The translations under genes were made by a program, and so were the position numbers. A DNA stretch of 64,000 bases from Angiostrongylus vasorum (lineage: Eukaryota > Nematoda > Chromadorea > Rhabditida > Metastrongylidae), in contig JADANN010000343.1 of the NCBI GenBank assembly GCA_018806985.1, forward strand, positions 248,001 to 312,000, written 5' to 3'. How positions within the stretch are numbered: the stretch's first letter is position 1; every line of letters begins with the position of its first letter. Under the pieces are notes generated by a model, which was not told the DNA's origin, did no database searches, and worked only from the letters and a program-made list of their open reading frames with translations. Of the stretch, positions 58,201-64,000 are shown one piece after another.

Positions 58201-61200
58201 TTCAATATTTTGGTCATATGCTATTCAGACACTGTTCCCGTTTTGAGAATTGATCACGAAGATTCAGTAACTCATGTAGCATTCAATAATGCTCAATCTC
58301 TACTATCAACTGGAGATATGTCGGGAAAAATTATTGTCACGCAATTATCCGAATTGAACACTCGTGCCAAGGTTGTGTTTTACTGATCACTTAGGTCTTG
58401 GGAAAATTTGACAGTATAGATCGCTAATTCGAATATCACTTACATATGTTTAGATTAACGATTGTAATGACTTGGAGTGGATGTGTTGGCATAATACCAA
58501 TGACATTCTTTTTGCTGGAGACAAAGATGGTGTAATTTGGATGTGGCTGATTGGACCTGGAGGTGTGGCTCAGTCGAAGGTGATTTTTCTAACGAATTTA
58601 CAAATTTGAGATGAATTTGCAAGTTTTTTTTTGCAATGCACGTGGGAGACACAGAAATGTCGAGGCCGTAAGGGATGAAACTGGAAAAAGTGGCACTTCT
58701 TAAATCGATTTTTTACGCTGGGGTGCTAGACTCAGTGGAAAAAACGCAAAATGGACTCGCCCCAGAAAAAAAATTTTTTTTTTCTTTCATTAGTGTTTGC
58801 TACGAGATAGGAGTTGTTAATGTAAGTCTTAACAGAACTTTTCCTTTTTCGATGCGCGCTGAAACAACGGGGAATGTCGAGCGTATGTTGGCAGATAGTC
58901 CTCGATGATATGGTTACGGTCTGATGCATACAATTAGCCAGCTTCGCATTTCCCTCTGTAATTTTCTTAGCAAGATGTTTTCATTTTAACCCATTGGCGG
59001 CCATACGTGCAGCACGAAAGTAGCCGCCGTCTTGGAATTTAAACCTGCATTTTCTCGCTCATTTTTAAATTTTATTAATTGCAATAACACCCAGTAAGAT
59101 TCCCAGACGTTTTCCTACTGTATACGAGTCCTGTTGTTCTAGCAAGGCCGAATTTTTTTCTGGAGTCGAGGCGCGTTTTTCTTTCATCTTTTTTCTTGTG
59201 TGGAAGCTTGTGTTTCGAACACGCTAGCAATTAAAGAAGAGGAGTTCCATCCAGCAGGTTACTATGATCTCTAATAAGTGCGACTTTTGGGATTTAACGG
59301 AAATCAGAAATTTAAATGTCGTTAGTTTTGAGGCTGTTACAGCTAAAAAAATTTGAACATTAAAGCTTATGTATTTCCTTAAAGCAATAAATTTCTTTTT
59401 ATAAGTCTGTAGAGTTTTAAATTCCATTACTCTATTTATCGGCAACTAATTGTTTGTCATCGAAAACCAACTATATCTTATGTGTTAGGGAAGGTACATT
59501 TCAGTACTTTGTGCAGCAGAACGCTGCTGAATAAATGTTCTTAGGTGCTCACGAATTTTTTTCTTGAAGGTTGTGTATGATTTATATCTAAGAAAATTAA
59601 GGTGTATAGTGGGAACGGATCACCTTGCACCGCTGGTGATCTTCTTCCAGATGGAAAACGTTTATTGGCGGGTTATGCTGATGGTGCAGTAAGTCAGTTA
59701 CCCTTTTTCTTGATTTACACTTTCTCAGCATATAGCATTAATGGTCATCAGTTACTTTCAAGAAACTTAAATAATGTCAGGGTTTTTTAAGCTCTGCTAG
59801 GGTTTTTTTTTAAACTGTCACATAAACTTCACGCATATATGTTTACGAGCTCGTGCCGTGTTACTTTTTTTTACAATGAATGGTGAATTGCATTATTTAT
59901 TTAAAATACTTTGTTGTCTTTGAAATAGGGGACCTCTTCATATTAGCCGAACTTGTCCTGTATAATAGAGTGGAAATAAACGCTAGTAGTTTAACATTTT
60001 AGTGAACTTTACTCAAAATGTCAGTTTATAGTGTTTTATATTGGTATGAGTGTTTGTAAGTTAAGTACAAGTTGTAGCCGACATATATTAGGCGATATTT
60101 GCCCACGTCGTCAACATTTGACAGGCGCCTTTTTGTGCAGTGCAAGCTACACGATGCTTCCCAAATGCGACAGTCGTAGACACTTGCACGAATATGATTG
60201 CTTCTATAGATAGTATACATTAATCCAACGCTCATTTTATGAAGCGGTGAAATATAAGTCGTTTCTGGTAAAAGTTTCCTAACGGTTTACCGCCTCATCG
60301 TAGCTGGAAGAGGAGGGAGGGGGATTCATCTTCTCGACAGGGTCTTCCAACCCGACGAGGTCTGACGTTCCTACCGGGAGCCCAGCTAGGAGTAAATCAG
60401 TACCAGGATCCACCACCATCTTGTTATCAAACTAGTCGCATGGTGGCAAATCTTCCTCGGATCCACAATGGTGGCGACTCCCTGTAGTGGTGACTACCCG
60501 AGGCAGACTTTGGCCAGCCTGACCTCGGGACTCCAGGGAAACCCAATGGCGAAGCCAGCAAAACTCCCAAAAATAGATATTATGCAGGAGCCCGCACAAC
60601 CAGTGAAGGTGTTCCGTTCAAGTATCCAAGGTGAAAGTTTACCGCATGTCGTACCGCTTGATCTCGCACGTACGCTCGTCATTAAATGGCTTGGTTCGGC
60701 AAATGTGAATAATTTCGTAGAATGTTATTGAATTTCGAGTTATATAGGATTTAAGAACAAAAGGTTGTGTTTTCATTGTATTTCCATCCTATACTTTGGA
60801 AAAAAAACTCGTTTTGTTGCATAGTCGGATTATTTCGTTTTTTCTTATTTTCAACTAAGCATTTTTTACGTATACGTCAGGGTGTATGTGAGCTTTAGGA
60901 CTATGGTGCCTAAAGGATGGAACGTTCACTATGGTAGCTCTCAATGCAGCAGTCACCGCGTTACACCACCATGTCAGTCAACCCATTGGTGTTGTTGGAA
61001 CTGAAAATGGTGATCAACTATGAGCATCAGAAATTATAATAATTTTTTGGTTGCCCTTATTACACTATTAGAACATAGCTTAGTTAGGGTGCTAAGGTTA
61101 ACATACAAGTTAGTTATGTGGGCTTCGTTTCTAGGTTCGGTTCACTTACTAAGTACCTCTCACACGGATAAACTGATGATAAAGATGGAATTTCCTGCTC

Positions 61201-62049
61201 TTTTAGGATCTGGAGGCGCGAGCCAGCTGGACGAACAAGTTGTAGAAACCTCGGTAGAATGCGTTCAATTTGCACCGTTTCATTCTTGGTTAGCTGTTGG
61301 ACGCAACAATGGGACGTTGTGTATTTATGAGACTAACTCTAGTGTACCACGTAGCACATATACCTCTCCTTCATCCCAGGTGACAAATTGTTTTTTATCA
61401 TTTTGATCTCTTTCATATGCGTTTTTTTGCATAACTCTTCGTAATTTATTTAAATCTTTCCTCTTGACCGTTATGGCACTTTCTACTGTCACGTTTGTTG
61501 CGTTTCAAGCTATGGCTCCTTGAGTGAATTTTTTGTGCTGTAATTGTGGGATTTACTTCGTAAGATATAAGGTTCACTATCAATGTGAGTGCTGCGTAAA
61601 TGATCTAACTACAAAAAATAAAGCCAAATAACTGTGTTTGTATAATTTTTTAAAATGAAAATGGTAGGCTTGGGTTCTGAAATTTTTTTTTCTAAAATAT
61701 GGATGGGTTTGTTTACTGGACTTTCTTTGGAACTGGAGTAAATATGTTGATTCTCTAGGCAATAATTCGTGCGTTATGGTCTATGGAAAGCAATATCCCA
61801 TTTTTATGTGTTGGTTCAGTGGACGGCTTCATTAGAATATTCGACGCCAGGGATGGTTCGCTACATAAGGTTGCTTTTTTTCTTGAATAGTTTTGAATAT
61901 CTTTATCTTTAGTATCAAGTTAGTTTTGATAGGAGCTGGGTAATGGTCCTGATGAAGTGTTGGACATGGTGCTACTTGGATCGAACCCACTACGTCTTAT
62001 GACAGCTGGAAGTGGAGGAACTATTCGAGTTTTCAACTTATTCTTATAA
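55285..62049 (+). CDS. AAMP-type WD40 repeat protein
   Basis: Homologue of angio-associated migratory cell protein, a WD40 propeller protein. Inferred exons: 55285..55311, 57762..57999, 58229..58371, 58454..58579, 59602..59692, 60899..61009, 61207..61379, 61759..61869, 61933..62049. They total 1137 nt, 378 aa, in frame. Repeat signatures in order: an acidic N-terminus (SNDDEDQQ), LASGGEDDVAYLWD, EDSVTHVAFNNAQSLLSTGD with MSG after it, DLEWMCWHNTNDILFAGDKD, LLPDGKRLLAGYADGAVRLW, VQFAPFHSWLAVGRNNGTLC, VGSVDGFIRIFDARDG and TAGSGGTIRVFNLFL. A 5' acceptor (CATTCAACAG, ending 55250) suggests trans-splicing. Exons 2 and 5 need donors other than the nearest consensus GT. Human AAMP is about 434 aa, so this is somewhat short. 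Likely first gene of an operon with TFIIA-gamma. Confidence 0.9.
55755..56290 (-). pseudogene. Dead mariner transposase N-terminal half
   Basis: On the minus strand, frames shift but mariner blocks appear in order: RWFKKF (about 56135), NAHTTLRKLTEELGVSFS (about 56030-55980), KYGKW (about 55925) and a decayed IVTCNKK region (about 55840), matching the family's IVTGDEKW motif. Stops and frameshifts are frequent. It is in AAMP intron 1, in opposite orientation. Confidence 0.7.
56300..56540 (+). repeat. Degenerate tRNA-related repeat
   Basis: GCGCTGGTTCGACTCCTCGC (B-box-like), CATCCCACCGAGGTCAGGAA, then GAGAATCGGTTCGAGTAACA and ACGACATTCGTGATGAAG. It matches the repeat at 795-985 and part of the family A plan (GAATTGTCTGGGA). 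Confidence 0.45.
60284..60640 (+). repeat. Family B retroposon copy
   Basis: CCTAACGGTTTACCGCCTCA start, AACTAGTCGCATGGTGGCAA middle, CCGTTCAAGTATCCAAGG end. It lies in the AAMP intron between exons 5 and 6. Confidence 0.75.
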
Positions 62050-62239
62050 TCACTTGTGTTCTTCATGTTCTGGCTTTGTGTAAAGTTGGACTGTTAATGT
62101 TCATTGCTATAGTCATCGTTGGTTATGATATCGAATGAACGGATTTTTTTCTGCGTTGTTACTTTTAGGCAAACGTTTCTTCCGTCATTATCTGCTTCTC
62201 TAATACTTCCTGGTACATTTCTTTATTGGCTTTTTTCAG
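62050..62239 (+). promoter_or_regulatory. Operon-like intercistronic region with trans-splice acceptor
   Basis: Only 190 bp separate the AAMP stop from the TFIIA-gamma ATG. The region ends GGCTTTTTTCAG with the acceptor AG at 62238-62239 touching the ATG. A U-rich stretch (GGATTTTTTTCTGCG) lies about 100 bp upstream. This arrangement is typical of nematode downstream operon genes that receive an SL2-class leader. Confidence 0.6.
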
Positions 62240-62636
62240 ATGACTTATTATCAGATGTACAGGAACACAACTCTTGGTGAGGCACTGCAGAAGACACTTG
62301 ATGATCTCGTGCACGAACAAATGATCCCGCCGCAGCTTGCAGTGAAGGTCCTTGCCATTTACGACAAGGCAATCAACAAAGCGCTTGCTCAAAAAGCTAA
62401 GAACAAGATATACTTTAAAGTCCGTTCTTCTCTCTTTTATTCTTTCTTCTGTGCTGTGAGAGATCGATTGGACAATATTGGAACACATGTTTAAAGCTGA
62501 GAAATTGCGAGCTTATCGACATTGCGACAATGTATGGACATTTCTCATGGAGCGAGTAGATTTCCGTGACAGCATTCGTGTGGCCAGAGTGAAATTTGTT
62601 GCTTGTGATGGATCAGCTAAGTTAGCATCCTCATAG
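62240..62636 (+). CDS. TFIIA small (gamma) subunit, copy 1
   Basis: General transcription factor IIA small subunit, which stabilises TBP on TATA DNA together with TFIIA alpha/beta. Exon 1 (62240-62419 or 62420) gives [20 protein letters not shown] and on through PPQLAVKVL to [16 protein letters not shown]. Exon 2 (to TAG 62634-62636) gives [29 protein letters not shown]. The N-terminal helical bundle and the C-terminal beta part with CDNVW and KFVACDG are both intact. Product is 104-106 aa depending on the splice. The intron is odd: the in-frame removal that preserves the AEKL loop found in copy 2 is 76 nt flanked by TTTAAAG repeats, without GT-AG. A GT-AG alternative (62420-62501) loses two residues. 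The ATG sits directly behind TTTTTTCAG. Confidence 0.88.
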
Positions 62637-63219
62637 AGGTTACTTGCTGCCGGTGCATACGATCCCTGAAGTTAGCATGCAAAACAGAGACCGATATCAA
62701 ATGTAACTGTACTAACACTCGTTCCTAGAATTACAGTTTCTTTCTAAAAACGTACGGCAATTTACGCAACAGAAGTATAATACATAGGTATGTTGACTCA
62801 TGCTGCGAATTGCGATAGTATTGCTGTCCAAATGAACAGGATTCTGGTTAGTCTTTGTGGTAGTTTAAGCATAGTTATTAATATTCGTTATCGACTGTAC
62901 GTGGTTTTTTGTATTGTGATCAAATCAATTGTGATATATTAATAGCACGTTGTTGATGTGTGCCTTTTTCCCGACTTTCTCCAGAGATGTCTAAATGTCC
63001 CATTGGCATTTATATCTTGTATTATAAGGGTTTATTATTGTGATTTTGAGATATTTATGTATTACGAAATATAAAGGATTTTTATCGTTTACGTGGAAAA
63101 TGTTCGAAAGGTCGGGCATTTCCGTTGCGTTCATTCATCTGTGCTTTGGCATAGACAAGGTTAATGTTTCATTCTCAGGACTGCTTATGGTAGAATAATG
63201 CACAGTTCTGTACTGCAGG
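62637..63219 (+). other. Spacer between the TFIIA-gamma copies
   Basis: 580 bp of AT-rich sequence holding the 3' UTR of copy 1 and the 5' region of copy 2. The acceptor TACTGCAG ends at 63218, one base before the copy 2 ATG. No coding exon or repeat family member is recognised. Confidence 0.45.
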
Positions 63220-63790
63220 ATGGCGTATGTAATGTATCGAGAGACAACACTGGGGACTGCCCTAAGTCGAACTTTGGACGAATTTGTTGAGGAAGGCCTG
63301 ATCACTCGACCTCTCGCTATGAAAGTACTGACCACATTTGACAAAAATATAAATAAGGCCTTAGCATTTCGCGTTAAAAACAAGGTAGGTATGAACACTT
63401 ACGTAAATACTTTACATTACACATTCGAATTACTATTGTTTAAGTAGGGTTGAGCACAAGTGAAGAAGGCGAAAGGATGTGGTGGGAAATAGTACGGTAG
63501 GAAAGTACAATAACTGTTTTCAATTCTATTGTCCACACGCCCATCGCCCATCACAGTCACTGCATTGCCAATCGAATGCGCTTTAGATATTCCACTAATT
63601 CAAGGTACAATTCAAAGCCGATAAGTTAGTCACTTATCGATACTGTGACAATGTGTGGACGTTCGTAATTGACGGTATTGAGTTCCGCGACATTCATCGA
63701 TCCATTGACCGTACTGTTGATAGGGTAAAAATTGTTGCATGTGATGGACGTGCTCCCGGCTTAGCAGGAACGACAACTGGGACGTTGTGA
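63220..63790 (+). CDS. TFIIA small (gamma) subunit, copy 2
   Basis: Second tandem copy. CDS is join(63220..63384, 63605..63790), 116 aa, with a phase-0 intron bearing a consensus GTAGGT donor and a TTCAAG acceptor. Sequence: MAYVMYRETTLGTALSRTLD onward, with LAMKVLTTFDKNINKALAFR, then VQFKADKLVTYRYCDNVWTF, IEFRDIHRSIDRTVDRVKIV and ACDG, ending in a Gly/Thr-rich tail. It is longer than copy 1 because of an insertion (RSIDRTVDR) before the KIVACDG strand and the tail. The intron position differs from copy 1 by five to six codons. AATAAA follows at 63921. The family core residues are intact, so the copy looks functional. Confidence 0.9.
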
Positions 63791-63920
63791 ACCTCATGCA
63801 GATTGTTTCTTAGTTTCCCATATAGTCGCATAACGTCTCGCCCCCTTCATCTCATATTTTGGCAGGTCATATGAGCACGTGTTATCCCTGTATTACGGTT
63901 ACGTTTGAGTTGTACAACAA

Positions 63921-63926
63921 AATAAA
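63921..63926 (+). terminator. Poly(A) signal for TFIIA-gamma copy 2
   Basis: AATAAA 131 bp after the stop codon, within AACAAAATAAATTAG. It is the first canonical signal downstream. Confidence 0.6.
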
Positions 63927-64000
63927 TTAGTGAACTTTTGAGTTTCAGATGGCTCTTTAAGCAAACACTTTTTTTAGACAAATTGAGCACATTTTCAGTC

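Overview
The window looks like nuclear DNA of a clade V (strongylid-type, hookworm- or Haemonchus-like) parasitic nematode. Introns are AT-rich and mostly carry worm-type TTTTCAG/TTTTTAG acceptors. The protein-coding genes are closest in family terms to C. elegans genes: LET-2 collagen IV, ENG-1, RABN-5, EPC-1. Long introns are packed with dispersed short repeats. The genus cannot be fixed from the sequence alone.

Layout, left to right. (1) 316-503: last exon of an unrecognised plus-strand gene. (2) 1914-11999 (+): basement-membrane collagen alpha-2(IV), let-2, rebuilt as three exons; the third is an uninterrupted 5.1 kb exon. (3) 12.0-16.35 kb: repeat-bearing intergenic DNA. (4) 16354-17979 (+): cytosolic ENGase (GH85), eng-1. 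(5) 18362-26079 (-): rabaptin-5 homologue with a C-terminal FYVE-like finger, rabn-5, convergent with eng-1. (6) 27390-46751 (+): 21-exon coiled-coil golgin of the GMAP-210/TRIP11 type ending in a GRAB domain, divergent from rabn-5. (7) 47415-49480 (-): enhancer of polycomb, epc-1, convergent with the golgin and preceded by a GC-rich palindromic promoter-like block. (8) 49.8-55.3 kb: about 5.5 kb with no gene I can support. (9) 55285-62049 (+): AAMP-type WD40 protein. (10) 62240-62636 and 63220-63790 (+): two tandem TFIIA small (gamma) subunit genes. The first starts only 190 bp after the AAMP stop, directly behind a splice acceptor, which suggests an operon.

The non-coding space is dominated by five dispersed families. 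Family A is a tRNA-type SINE with A and B boxes. Family B is a roughly 380 bp retroposon with an (AAGT)n tail. Family C is a hairpin element with two inverted arms and 12-13 bp target-site duplications. Family D is a 667 bp near-perfect palindrome. Family E is a degenerate repeat of about 220 bp. Two dead mariner copies are also present.

Genes in the window act in the basement membrane (let-2), cytosolic glycan turnover (eng-1), endosome and Golgi tethering (rabn-5, golgin), chromatin (epc-1) and basal transcription (TFIIA-gamma). No single pathway joins them. Exon boundaries were inferred by hand from reading-frame continuity and splice consensus; no transcript data were available.
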